Shown here in pieces: positions 13,402-25,222 of a stretch of 64,000 nt of DNA. How positions within the stretch are numbered: the stretch's first letter is position 1; each line of letters opens with the position of its first letter. The translations under genes were made by a program, and so were the position numbers. The DNA is from Zea mays (taxonomy: Eukaryota; Streptophyta; Magnoliopsida; Poales; Poaceae): the NCBI RefSeq assembly GCF_902167145.1, contig NW_023367391.1:45353-109352 (forward strand), written 5' to 3'. A model generated the notes under the pieces. That model was given only the letters and a program-made list of their open reading frames with translations. It did not search any database and was not told where the DNA came from.

Positions 13402-14590
13402 GGGGGTTGTGTGGCCATTGATCATCGACCAGAGGCTCATACACTTCACCCCACATATGTTTCCTTGCCATAGATCACATTCTTGGATTTCTGGTGGAGA
13501 CCATTTCTTGGTCAAAAATCCGTAGGTGTTAGCCTTCGGTATTATTGAAAATGGTCGTTCATGGCTATTTTCGACAAAAATGGGGGTTGTGTGGCCATTG
13601 ATCATCGACCAGAGGCTCATACACCTCACCCCACATATGTTTCCTTGCCATAGATCACATTCTTGGATTTCTGGTGGAGACCATTTCTTGGTCAAAAATC
13701 CGTACGTGTTAGCCTTCGGTATTATTGAAAATGGTCGTTCATGGCTATTTTCGACAAAAATGGGGGTTGTGTGGCCATTGATCATCGACCAGAGGCTCGT
13801 ACACTTCACCCCACATATGTTTTCTTGCCATAGATCAGAATCTTGGATTTCTCGTGGAGACCATTTGTTGGTCAAAAATTCGTAGGTGTTAGCCTTCGGT
13901 ATTATTGAAAATGGTCGTTCATGGCTATTTTCGACAAAAATGGGGGTTGTGTGGCCATTGATCATCGACTAGAGGCTCATACACCTTCATTCATGGCTAT
14001 TTTCGACAAAAATGGGGGTTGTGTGGCCATTGATCATCGACCAGAGGCTCATACACCTCACCCCACATATGTTTCCTTGCCATAGATCACATTCTTGGAT
14101 TTCTGGTGGAGACCATTTCTTGTTCAAAAATCCATAGGTGTTAGCCTTCGGTATTATTGAAAATGGTCGTTCTTGGCTATTTTCATAAAAAATGGGGGTT
14201 GTGTGGCCATTGATCATCGACCAGAGGCTCATACACCTCACCCCACATATGTTTCCTTGCCATAGATCACATTCTTGGATTTCTGGTGGAGACCATTTCT
14301 TGGTCAAAAATCCGTAGGTGTTAGCCTTCGGTATTATTGAAAATGGTCGTTCATGGCTATTTTCGGCAAAAATGGGGGTTGTGTGGCCATTGATCGTCGA
14401 CCAGAGGCTCATACACCTCACCCCACATATGTTTCCTTGCCATAGATCACATTCTTGGATTTCTGGTGGAGACCATTTCTTGGTCAAAAATCCATACGTG
14501 TTAGCCTTTGGTATTTTTGAAAATGGTCGCTCATGGCTATTTTCAAGGTCGCTCATGGCTATTTTCAAGGTCGCTCATGGCTATTTTCAT

Positions 14591-14632
14591 AAATACCGAA
14601 GGCTAACACCTACGGATCTTTGACCAAGAAAT
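14591..14632. repeat. Micro-inverted satellite segment, copy 4
   Basis: Same inverted segment and preceding triplet, 1231 bp after copy 3. This marks a shorter duplication block. Confidence 0.88.
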
Positions 14633-17600
14633 GGGGGTTGTGTGGCCATTGATCATCGACCAGAGGCTCATACACCTCACCACACATATGTTTCCTTGCC
14701 ATAGATCACATTCTTGGATTTCTGGTGGAGACCATTTCTTGGTCAAAACCTCACCCCACATATGTTTCCTTGCCATAGATTACATTCTTGGATTTCTGGT
14801 GGAGACCATTTCTTGGTCAAAATCCGTAGGTGCTAGCCTTCGGTATTATTGAAAATGGTCGTTCATGGCTATTTTCGACAAAAATGGGGGTTGTGTGGCC
14901 ATTGATCATCGACCAGAGGCTCATACACCTCACCCCACATATGTTTCCTTGCCATAGATCACATTCTTGGATTTCTGGTGGAGACCATTTCTTGGTCAAA
15001 AACTCGTACGTGTTAGCCTTCGGTATTATTGAAAATGGTCGTTCATGGCTATTTTCGACAAAAATGGGGGTTGTGTGGCCATTGATCATCGACCAGACGC
15101 TCATACACCTCACCCCACATATGTTTCCTTGCCATAGATCACATTCTTGGATTTCTGGTGGAGACCATTTCTTGGTTAAAAACTCGTACGTGTTAGCCTC
15201 TAATATTATTGAAAATGGTCGTTCATGGCTATTTTCGACAAAAATGGGGGTTGTGTGGCCATTGATCATCGACCAGAGGCTCATACACCTCACCCCACAT
15301 ATGTTTCCTTGCCATAGATCACATTCTTGGATTTCTGGTGGAGACCATTACTTGGTCAAAAATCCGTACGTGTTAGCCTTCGGTATTATTGAAAATGGTC
15401 GTTCATGGCTATTTTCGACAAAAATGGGGGTTGTGTGGCCATTGATCATCGACCAGAGGCTCGTACACTTCACCCCACATATGTTTTCTTGCCATAGATC
15501 AGAATCTTGGATTTCTCGTGGAGACCATTTGTTGGTCAAAAATTCGTAGGTGTTAGCCTTCGGTATTATTGAAAATGGTCGTTCATGGCTATTTTCGACA
15601 AAAATGGGGGTTGTGTGGCCATTGATCTTCGACCAGAGGCTCATACACCTCACTACACATATGTTTCCTTGTCGTAGATCACATTCTTGGATTTCTGGTG
15701 GAGACCATTTCTTGGTCAAAAATCCGTAGGTGTTAGCCTTCGATATTACTGAAAATGGTCATTCATGGCTATTTTCGGCAAAATGGGGGTTGTGTGGCCA
15801 TTGATCGTCGACCAGAGGCTCATACACCTCACCCCACATATGTTTCCTTGTCGTAGATCACATTCTTGGATTTCTGGTGGAGACCATTTCTTGGTCAAAA
15901 ATCCGTAGGTGTTAGCCTTCGATATTATTGAAAATGGTCATTCATGGCTATTTTCGGCAAAATGGGGGTTGTGTGGCCATTGATCGTCGACCAGAGGCTC
16001 ATACACCTCACCCCACATATGTTTCCTTGCCATAGATCACATTCTTGGATTTCTGGTGGAGACCATTTCTTGGTCAAAAATCCGTAGGTGTTAGCCTTCG
16101 ATATTATTGAAAATGGTCGTTCATGGCTATTTTCGACAAAAATGGGGGTTGTGTGGCCATTGATCATCGACCAGAGGCTCATACACCTCACCCCACATAT
16201 GTTTCCTTGCCATAGATCACATTCTTGGATTTCTGGTGGAGACCATTTCTTGGTCAAAAATCCGTACGTGTTAGCCTTCGGTATTATTGAAAATGGTCGT
16301 TCATGGCTATTTTCGACAAAAATGGGGGTTGTGTGGCCATTGATCATCGACCAGAGGCTCGTACACTTCACCCCACATATGTTTTCTTGCCATAGATCAG
16401 AATCTTGGATTTCTCGTGGAGACCATTTGTTGGTCAAAAATTCGTAGGTGTTAGCCTTCGGTATTATTGAAAATGGTCGTTCATGGCTATTTTCGACAAA
16501 AATGGGGGTTGTGTGGCCATTGATCATCGACCAGACGCTCATACACCTCACCCCACATATGTTTCCTTGCCATAGATCACATTCTTGGATTTCAGGTGGA
16601 GACCATTTCTTGGTCAAAAAACCGTAGGTGTTAGCCTTCGATATTATTGAAAATGGTCATTCATGGCTATTTTTGACAAAAATGGGGGTTGTGTGGCCAT
16701 TGATCGTCGACCAGAGGCTCATACACCTCACCCCACATATGTTTCCTTGTCGTAGATCACATTCTTGGATTTCTGGTGGAGACCATTTCTTGGTCAAAAA
16801 TCCGTAGGTGTTAGCCTTCAATATTATTGAAAATGGTCATTCATGGCTATTTTCGGCAAAATGGGGGTTGTGTGGCCATTGATCGTCGACCAGAGGCTCA
16901 TACACCTCACCCCACATATGTTTCCTTGCCATAGATCACATTCTTGGATTTCTGGTGGAGACCATTTCTTGGTCAAAAATCCGTAGGTGTTAGCCTTCGA
17001 TATTATTGAAAATGGTCGTTCATGGCTATTTTCGACAAAAATGGGGGTTGTGTGGCCATTGATCATCGACCAGAGGCTCATACACCTCACCCCACATATG
17101 TTTCCTTGCCATAGATCACATTCTTGGATTTCTGGTGGAGACCATTTCTTGGTCAAAAATCCGTACGTGTTAGCCTTCGGTATTATTGAAAATGGTCGTT
17201 CATGGCTATTTTCGACAAAAATGGGGGTTGTGTGGCCATTGATCATCGACCAGAGGCTCGTACACTTCACCCCACATATGTTTTCTTGCCATAGATCAGA
17301 ATCTTGGATTTCTCGTGGAGACCATTTGTTGGTCAAAAATTCGTAGGTGTTAGCCTTCGGTATTATTGAAAATGGTCGTTCATGGCTATTTTCGACAAAA
17401 ATGGGGGTTGTGTGGCCATTGATCATCGACTAGAGGCTCATACACCTTCATTCATGGCTATTTTCGACAAAAATGGGGGTTGTGTGGCCATTGATCATCG
17501 ACCAGAGGCTCATACACCTCACCCCACATATGTTTCCTTGCCATAGATCACATTCTTGGATTTCTGGTGGAGACCATTTCTTCGTCAAAAATCCATAGGT

Positions 17601-18051
17601 GTTAGCCTTCGGTATTATTGAAAATGGTCGTTCTTGGCTATTTTCATAAAAAATGGGGGTTGTGTGGCCATTGATCATCGACCAGAGGCTCATACACCTC
17701 ACCCCACATATGTTTCCTTGCCATAGATCACATTCTTGGATTTCTGGTGGAGACCATTTCTTGGTCAAAAATCCGTAGGTGTTAGCCTTCGGTATTATTG
17801 AAAATGGTCGTTCATGGCTATTTTCGGCAAAAATGGGGGTTGTGTGGCCATTGATCGTCGACCAGAGGCTCATACACCTCACCCCACATATGTTTCCTTG
17901 CCATAGATCACATTCTTGGATTTCTGGTGGAGACCATTTCTTGGTCAAAAATCCATACGTGTTAGCCTTTGGTATTTTTGAAAATGGTCGCTCATGGCTA
18001 TTTTCAAGGTCGCTCATGGCTATTTTCAAGGTCGCTCATGGCTATTTTCAT

Positions 18052-18093
18052 AAATACCGAAGGCTAACACCTACGGATCTTTGACCAAGAAAT
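18052..18093. repeat. Micro-inverted satellite segment, copy 5
   Basis: Same inverted segment and preceding triplet, 3461 bp after copy 4. Confidence 0.88.
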
Positions 18094-20303
18094 GGGGGTT
18101 GTGTGGCCATTGATCATCGACCAGAGGCTCATACACCTCACCCCACATATGTTTCCTTGCCATAGATCACATTCTTGGATTTCTGGTGGAGACCATTTCT
18201 TGGTCAAAACCTCACCCCACATATGTTTCCTTGCCATAGATTACATTCTTGGATTTCTGGTGGAGACCATTTCTTGGTCAAAATCCGTAGGTGCTAGCCT
18301 TCGGTATTATTGAAAATGGTCGTTCATGGCTATTTTCGACAAAAATGGGGGTTGTGTGGCCATTGATCATCGACCAGAGGCTCATACACCTCACCCCACA
18401 TATGTTTCCTTGCCATAGATCACATTCTTGGATTTCTGGTGGAGACCATTTCTTGGTCAAAAACTCGTACGTGTTAGCCTTCGGTATTATTGAAAATGGT
18501 CGTTCATGGCTATTTTCGACAAAAATGGGGGTTGTGTGGCCATTGATCATCGACCAGACGCTCATACACCTCACCCCACATATGTTTCCTTGCCATAGAT
18601 CACATTCTTGGATTTCTGGTGGAGACCATTTCTTGGTTAAAAACTCGTACGTGTTAGCCTCTAATATTATTGAAAATGGTCGTTCATGGCTATTTTCGAC
18701 AAAAATGGGGGTTGTGTGGCCATTGATCATCGACCAGAGGCTCATACACCTCACCCCACATATGTTTCCTTGCCATAGATCACATTCTTGGATTTCTGGT
18801 GGAGACCATTACTTGGTCAAAAATCCGTACGTGTTAGCCTTCGGTATTATTGAAAATGGTCGTTCATGGCTATTTTCGACAAAAATGGGGGTTGTGTGGC
18901 CATTGATCATCGACCAGAGGCTCGTACACTTCACCCCACATATGTTTTCTTGCCATAGATCAGAATCTTGGATTTCTCGTGGAGACCATTTGTTGGTCAA
19001 AAATTCGTAGGTGTTAGCCTTCGGTATTATTGAAAATGGTCGTTCATGGCTATTTTCGACAAAAATGGGGGTTGTGTGGCCATTGATCTTCGACCAGAGG
19101 CTCATACACCTCACTACACATATGTTTCCTTGTCGTAGATCACATTCTTGGATTTCTGGTGGAGACCATTTCTTGGTCAAAAATCCGTAGGTGTTAGCCT
19201 TCGATATTACTGAAAATGGTCATTCATGGCTATTTTCGGCAAAATGGGGGTTGTGTGGCCATTGATCGTCGACCAGAGGCTCATACACCTCACCCCACAT
19301 ATGTTTCCTTGTCGTAGATCACATTCTTGGATTTCTGGTGGAGACCATTTCTTGGTCAAAAATCCGTAGGTGTTAGCCTTCGATATTATTGAAAATGGTC
19401 ATTCATGGCTATTTTCGGCAAAATGGGGGTTGTGTGGCCATTGATCGTCGACCAGAGGCTCATACACCTCACCCCACATATGTTTCCTTGCCATAGATCA
19501 CATTCTTGGATTTCTGGTGGAGACCATTTCTTGGTCAAAAATCCGTAGGTGTTAGCCTTCGATATTATTGAAAATGGTCGTTCATGGCTATTTTCGACAA
19601 AAATGGGGGTTGTGTGGCCATTGATCATCGACCAGAGGCTCATACACCTCACCCCACATATGTTTCCTTGCCATAGATCACATTCTTGGATTTCTGGTGG
19701 AGACCATTTCTTGGTCAAAAATCCGTACGTGTTAGCCTTCGGTATTATTGAAAATGGTCATTCATGGCTATTTTCGACAAAAATGGGGGTTGTGTGGCCA
19801 TTGATCATCGACCAGAGGCTCGTACACTTCACCCCACATATGTTTTCTTGCCATAGATCAGAATCTTGGATTTCTCGTGGAGACCATTTGTTGGTCAAAA
19901 ATTCGTAGGTGTTAGCCTTCGGTATTATTGAAAATGGTCGTTCATGGCTATTTTCGACAAAAATGGGGGTTGTGTGGCCATTGATCATCGACCAGACGCT
20001 CATACACCTCACCCCACATATGTTTCCTTGCCATAGATCACATTCTTGGATTTCAGGTGGAGACCATTTCTTGGTCAAAAATCCGTAGGTGTTAGCCTTC
20101 GATATTATTGAAAATGGTCATTCATGGCTATTTTTGACAAAAATGGGGGTTGTGTGGCCATTGATCTTCCACCAGAGGCTCATACACCTCACCCCACATA
20201 TGTTTCCTTGCCATAGATCACATTCTTGGATTTCTGGTGGAGACCATTTCTTGGTCAAAAATTCGTAGGTGTTAGCCTTTGGTATTATTGTAAATGGTCA
20301 TTC

Positions 20304-22041
20304 TATGGCAAGGAAACATATGTGGGGTGAAGTGTATGAGCGTCTGGTCGATGATCAATGGCCACACAACCCCCATTTTTGCCGAAAATAGCCATGAGCG
20401 ACCATTTTCAATAATACTAGAGGCTAAGACCTACGGATTTTTTCCCATGAAATGGTCTCCACCAGAAATCCAAGAATGTGATCTATGGCAAGGAAACATA
20501 TGTGGGGTGAGGTGTATGAGCCTCTGGTCGATGATCAATGGCCACACAACCCCCTTTTTTTGTCGAAAATAGCCATGAACGACCATTTTCAATAATATCG
20601 AAGGCTAACACCTACGGATTTTTCACCAAGAAATGGTCTCCACCAGAAATCCAAGAATGTGATCTACGACAAGGAAACATATGTGGGGTGAGGTGTATGA
20701 GCCTCTGGTCGACGATCAATGGCCACACAACCCCCATTTTGCCGAAAATAGCCATGAATGACCATTTTCAATAATACCGAAGGCTAACACCTACGGATTT
20801 TTGACCAAGAAATGGTCTCCACCAGAAATCCAAGAATGTGATCTATGGCAAGGAAACATATGTGGGTGAGGTGTACGAGCATCTGGTCGATGATCAATGG
20901 CCACACAACCCCCATTTTTGTCAAAAATTGCCATGAACGACTATTTTCAATAATACCGAAGGCTAACACCTACGGATTTCTGACCAAGAAATCGTCTCCA
21001 CCAGAAATCCAAAAATGTGATATATGGCAAGGAAACATATGTGGGGTGAGGTGTACGAGACTCTGGTCGATGATCAATGGCCACACAACCGCCATTTTTG
21101 TCGAAAATAGCCATGAACGACATTTTCAATAATACCAAATGCTAACACCTACGAATTTTTGACCAAAAATGGTCTCCACCAGAAATCCAAGAATGTGATC
21201 TATGGCAAGGAAACATATGTGGGGTGAGGTGTATGAGCCTCTGGTCGATGATCAATGGCCACACAACCCCCATTTTTGTCGAAAATAGCCATGAACGACC
21301 ATTTTCAAAAATACCGAAGACTAACACCTACAGATTTTTGACCAAGAAATGGTCTCCACCAGAAATCCAAGAATGTGATCTATGGCAAGGAAACATATGT
21401 GGTTGAGGTGTACGAGCCTCTCGTCGATGATCAATGGCCACACAACCCCCATTTTTGTCGAAAATAGCCATGAACGACCATTTTCAATAATACAGAAGGC
21501 TAACACGTACGAGTTTTTGACCAAGAAATGGTCTCCACCAGAAATCCAAGAATGTGATCTATGGCAAGGAAACATATGTGGAGTGAGGTTTATGAGCCTC
21601 TAGTCGATGATAAATGGCCACACAACCCCCATTTTTTATGAAAATAGCCATGAGCGACCTTGAAAATAGCCATGAGCGACCATTTTCAATAATACTAGAG
21701 GCTAACACCTACGGATTTTAGACCAAGAAATGGTCTCCACCAGAAATCCAAGAATGTGATCTATGGCTAGGAAACATATGTGGGTGTCGAAAATAGCCAT
21801 GAACGACCATTTTCAATAATACCGAAGGCTAACACCTACGGATTTTTGACCAAGAAATGGTCTCCACCAGAAATCCAAGAATGTAATCTATGGCAAGGAA
21901 ACATATGTGGGGTGAGGTTTATGAGCCTCTAGTCGATGATAAATGGCCACACAACCCCCATTTTTTATGAAAATAGCCATGAGCGACCATTTTCAATAAT
22001 ACTAGAAGCTAAGACCTACGGATTTTTGACCAAGAAATGGT
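20304..22041 (+). repeat. Knob 180-bp satellite, inverted orientation (right arm)
   Basis: From about 20304 the satellite reads in the opposite direction: AAATGGTCATTC at 20292-20303 is followed directly by TATGGCAAGGAAACATATG. About 9-10 monomers follow, up to the LTR at 22042. Their order of variants mirrors 1582 back to 383, apart from three extra monomers between about 20780 and 21380. Confidence 0.93.
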
Positions 22042-23284
22042 TGAAAGGGAATTAGGCTTACACCTAGTTCCTATATAATTTTGGTGGTTGAATTGCCCAA
22101 CACAAACAATTGGACTGACTAGTTTTGCTCTAGATTATAAGTTCTACAGGTGCCAAAGGTTCATTTATAACCATACTAAATCGACTGTCCGAAATACCGT
22201 AGATTATTCCGGACAGGAGAAGCTTTTTGGAAAAACAGGCCAAGCGCGGACTGTCCGGGCCCTTGCGGCGGACCGTCCGCGACACAAGGATGTCACTCGG
22301 CCAGAACCAATGCAAAAATCGAAGTCTACACTATGGACTGTCCGGAGGAAAAGCAAAGACCGTCCGAGCCCTTGCGCGGACCGTCCGGCCTCTGGCGCGG
22401 ACCGTCCGGTAGGTGAGAAACCGAAAAACCCGAAGGTGACGGGTTCGGAGAAATGAATTATAGCGGGTTCGTGGACCGTCCGGGCCAGGATCGCGGACCG
22501 TCCGCGACTGGGTCTGTCTGACATCTGACAACGCATTAAATGCAATATAGCCGTTGATATAGCCGTTACTGCTGACCGTTGCATTTTCAGCCGTTGATCT
22601 ACTGGGGCGGACCGTCCGGACCTGGCACGCGGACCGTCCGCGCTCAGCAGAATGGAGCAACGGCTAGGAAGTGGTTGGTGGCTATAAATACAACCCCAAC
22701 CACCTCCATTCACTTCATCCAAGCATTCCAACCTTCAACATTCAATACAAGAGCTAGCATTCCATTCCAAGACACATTCAAAGCCTCCATCTCTCCAAGT
22801 TTCACAATTGAGAAAAGAGATCATTAGTGATTAGTGACTTGAGAGAGAAAGTGATCCGTGTGTTATTCGTCGCTCTTGTCGCTTGGCCTTTTTGCAATCG
22901 TGCTTTCTTGATTCTTTCATTACGATCAAGCACTCACTTGTAATCGAGGCAAGAGGCACCAATTGTGTGGTGGACCTTGTGGGAACTTTGTGTTCCAAGT
23001 GATTGAGAAGAGAAAGCTCACTCGATCCGTGGGATCGTTTGAGAGAGGGAAGGGTTGAAAGAGACCCGGCCTTTGTGGCCTCCTCAACGGGGAGTAGGTT
23101 TGCAAGAACCGAACCTCGGTAAAACAAATCCGCGTGTCACACTCTTCATTTGCTTGCGATTTGTTTTCCACCCTCTCTCGCGGACTCGTTTCTTTATTAC
23201 TAACGCTAACCCGGCTTGTAGTTGTGTTTATAATTGTAAATTTCAGTTTCGCCCTATTCACCCCCCCCCTCTAGGCGACTTTCA
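22042..23284 (+). repeat. 5' LTR of Sirevirus A (1243 bp)
   Basis: It begins TGAAAGGGAATTAGG and ends GCGACTTTCA, just before the primer site. It holds about ten short palindromes of the form CGGACCGTCCG or GGACTGTCC between 22240 and 22650. A TATA box lies at 22683, and a C-rich run precedes the end. By eye it differs from the 49092 LTR by about nine or ten substitutions plus C-run length. Confidence 0.95.
22683..22690 (+). promoter_or_regulatory. LTR TATA box, Sirevirus A 5' LTR
   Basis: TATAAATA lies in a GGCTATAAATACAACCCC context about 640 bp into the LTR and just downstream of the palindrome cluster. It is the likely core promoter for the genomic transcript. Confidence 0.75.
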
Positions 23285-23286
23285 AT

Positions 23287-23298
23287 TGGTATCAAAGC
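23287..23298 (+). promoter_or_regulatory. Primer binding site, Sirevirus A
   Basis: TGGTATCAAAGC lies two bases after the LTR end. It matches the initiator-Met-tRNA type site TGGTATCAGAGC with one change (A for G at position 9). The same change is present at 50335 in unit C, while B and D have the canonical form. Confidence 0.85.
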
Positions 23299-23332
23299 TC
23301 GGTGCTTCATTAGAGCCTAACCGCTCGAAGTG

Positions 23333-25222
23333 ATGTCGGGAGATCACGCCAAGAAGGAGATGGAGACCGGCGAAAAGCCCACTACAAGCCACGGGAGCAC
23401 TTCATCGGAAGAGTCCCGCACCAAAAGGAGGGAGAAGAAGAAGAGCTCCTCCAACAAAGGGAAGGAGAAGAAATCTTCTTCTCACCACAAAGAGAAGAAG
23501 GAAAAATCTTCTTCCCACAAGCCGCATCGAAGCGGGGACAAGCAAAAGAGGATGAGAAAAGTGGTCTACTACGAGACCGACACTTCATCAACATCAACCT
23601 CCGACTCCGATGCGCCCTCCGTAACTTCTAAACGCCAAGAGCGTAAGAAGTTTAGTAAGATCCCCCTACACTATTCTCGCATTTCTAAACATGCACCTCT
23701 ACTTTCCGTCCCATTAGGCAAACCACCAACTTTTGATGGTGAAGATTATGCTAGGTGGAGTGATTTAATGAGATTTCATCTAACCTCACTCCACAAAAGT
23801 ATATGGGATGTTGTTGAGTTTGGTGCACAGGTACCGTCAGTAGGGGATAAATACTATGACGAGGATGAGGTGGCCCAAATCGAGCACTTCAACTCTCAAG
23901 CGACAACAATACTCCTCGCCTCTTTGAGTAGAGAGGAGTATAACAAAGCTCAAGGGTTGAAGAGCGCCAAGGAGGTTTGGGATGTGCTCAAAACCGCGCA
24001 CGAGGGAGACGAGCTCACCAAGATCACCAAGCAGGAAACGATCGAAGGGGAGCTCGGTCGGTTCCGGCTTCGCAAAGGGGAGGAGCCACAACATATGTAC
24101 AACCGGCTCAAGACCTTGGTGAACCAAGTGCGCAACCTCAGGAGCGTAAAGTGGGATGACCACGAGGTGGTTAAGGTTATTCTAAGATCTCTTATTTTCC
24201 TTAACCCTACTCAAGTTCAATTAATTCATGTTAATCGTAGATATACTAAAATGACCCCCGAGGAAGTTATCGGGCATTTTGTAAGTTTTGAGTGCATGGT
24301 CGAAGGCTCAAGGAAGATCAACGAGCTTGATGATCCATCTACATCCGAAGCTCAACCCATCGCATTCAAAGCGACGGAAGAAAAGAAGGAGGAGTCTACA
24401 CCAAATCGACAACCAATAGACGCCTCCAAGCTTGACAATGAAGAAATGGCGCTAGTCATCAAGAGCTTCCGCCAAATCCTCAAACAGAGGAGGGGGAAAG
24501 ACTACAAGTCCCGCTCCAAGAAGGTTTGCTACAAATGTGGTAAGCCCGGTCATTTTATTGCTAAATGTCCTATATCAAGTGACAGTGACCGAGGCAACGA
24601 CAAGAAAGGGAGAAGAAAGGAGAAGAAGAGGTACTACAAGAAGAAGGGCGGAGATGCCCATGTTTGTCGGGAGTGGGATTCCGACGAAAGCTCAAGCGAC
24701 TCCTCCGACGACGAGGACGCCGCCAACATCGCCGTCACCAAGGGACTTCTCTTCCCAAACGTCGGCCACAAGTGCCTCATGGCAAAGGACGGCAAAAAGA
24801 AGGTAAAATCCAAATCATCCACTAAATATGAGTCTTCTAGTGATGATAATGCTAGTGATGAGGAGGATAACTTGCGCTCTCTTTTTGCCAACCTCAACAT
24901 GCAACAAAAAGAAAAACTTAATGAATTGATTAGTGCCATTCATGAAAAGGATGATCTCTTGGACACCCAAGAGGACTTCCTTATTAAAGAAAATAAGAAG
25001 CATGTTAAGGTTAAAAATGCTTATGCTCTAGAAGTAGAAAAATGTGAAAAATTATCTAGTGAGCTAAGCACTTGCCGTGAGATGATTGACAACCTTAGGA
25101 ATGAAAATGCTAGTTTAAATAAGGTTGATTCACATGTTTGCAATGTTTCAATTCCCAATCCTAGAGATAATAATGATGATTTGCTTGCTAGGATTGATGA
25201 ATTAAACATTTCCCTTGCTAGC
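23333..25222 (+). pseudogene. gag: Sirevirus A gag, 5' part (split by Grande-like insertion)
   Basis: Gag forms the virus-like particle in the cytoplasm and binds element RNA. This part starts at the ATG at 23333 after the leader; an in-frame GTG at 23330 is ignored. Residues about 10-70 are Lys/Ser rich. The central part resembles the copia-type gag domain, with motifs such as FDGEDYARW and YNRLKTLVN. A CCHC knuckle, CYKCGKPGHFIAKC, starts at about residue 399, followed by acidic and coiled-coil segments. The frame is intact for 630 codons to 25222, where the gypsy element enters after CTAGC. Past that point the apparent protein continues into LTR sequence to a stop at 25345. The remainder, 34792-35592, is in the same frame, so the gene was open before the insertion. 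Confidence 0.93.

Larger units (their letters stand above)
7630..18093 (-). repeat. Higher-order satellite repeat, 2562-bp period with 1231- and 3461-bp variants
   Basis: The CACCTTCATTC junction continues at 7630, 10192, 12754, 13985 and 17446, giving spacings of 2562, 2562, 1231 and 3461 bp. Each block carries a distinctive marker about 600 bp further on: three copies of a 22-bp segment followed by a 42-bp inverted segment. The marker's spacing is also exactly 2562, 2562, 1231 and 3461. The blocks look nearly identical over long stretches, so the duplications are recent relative to monomer divergence. Confidence 0.88.
383..20303 (-). repeat. Maize knob 180-bp satellite array (K180), main orientation
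   Basis: A tandem array with a 180-bp period: equivalent motifs such as CACATATGTTTCCTTG recur every 180 bp, for example in the lines at 1561 and 1741. I count about 110 monomers from length. Written on the minus strand the monomer matches the maize knob repeat as I know it, starting GGCCACACAACCCCC. Monomers are mostly over 90% alike by eye. The array is not homogeneous: truncated monomers, short deletions and small inversions recur at fixed spacing (see the higher-order entries). Because 180 is divisible by 3, both strands carry long open frames (up to about 410 codons) that are repeats of one 60-residue unit and not genes. Knob arrays form heterochromatin and can act as neocentromeres in plants carrying abnormal chromosome 10; that is family knowledge, not visible here. 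Confidence 0.97.

Noticed and set aside
383..22041. Regularly spaced repeats suggesting a CRISPR-like array
   Set aside because: The entire 180-bp monomer repeats with no unique spacers, and the sequence is plant nuclear satellite DNA.
22204..22731. Open frames of 60-175 codons on both strands of the Sirevirus LTRs (also at 37392-37969, 45488-46110, 49138-49781, 55179-55672 and 62839-63348)
   Set aside because: They arise from GC-rich palindromes in the LTRs, which lack stop codons in several frames. They show no recognisable protein and shift between LTR copies.
23837..24163. Minus-strand open frames opposite gag and pol of the Sireviruses and of the gypsy pol
   Set aside because: They are shadows of the plus-strand genes, without domains or conserved starts.
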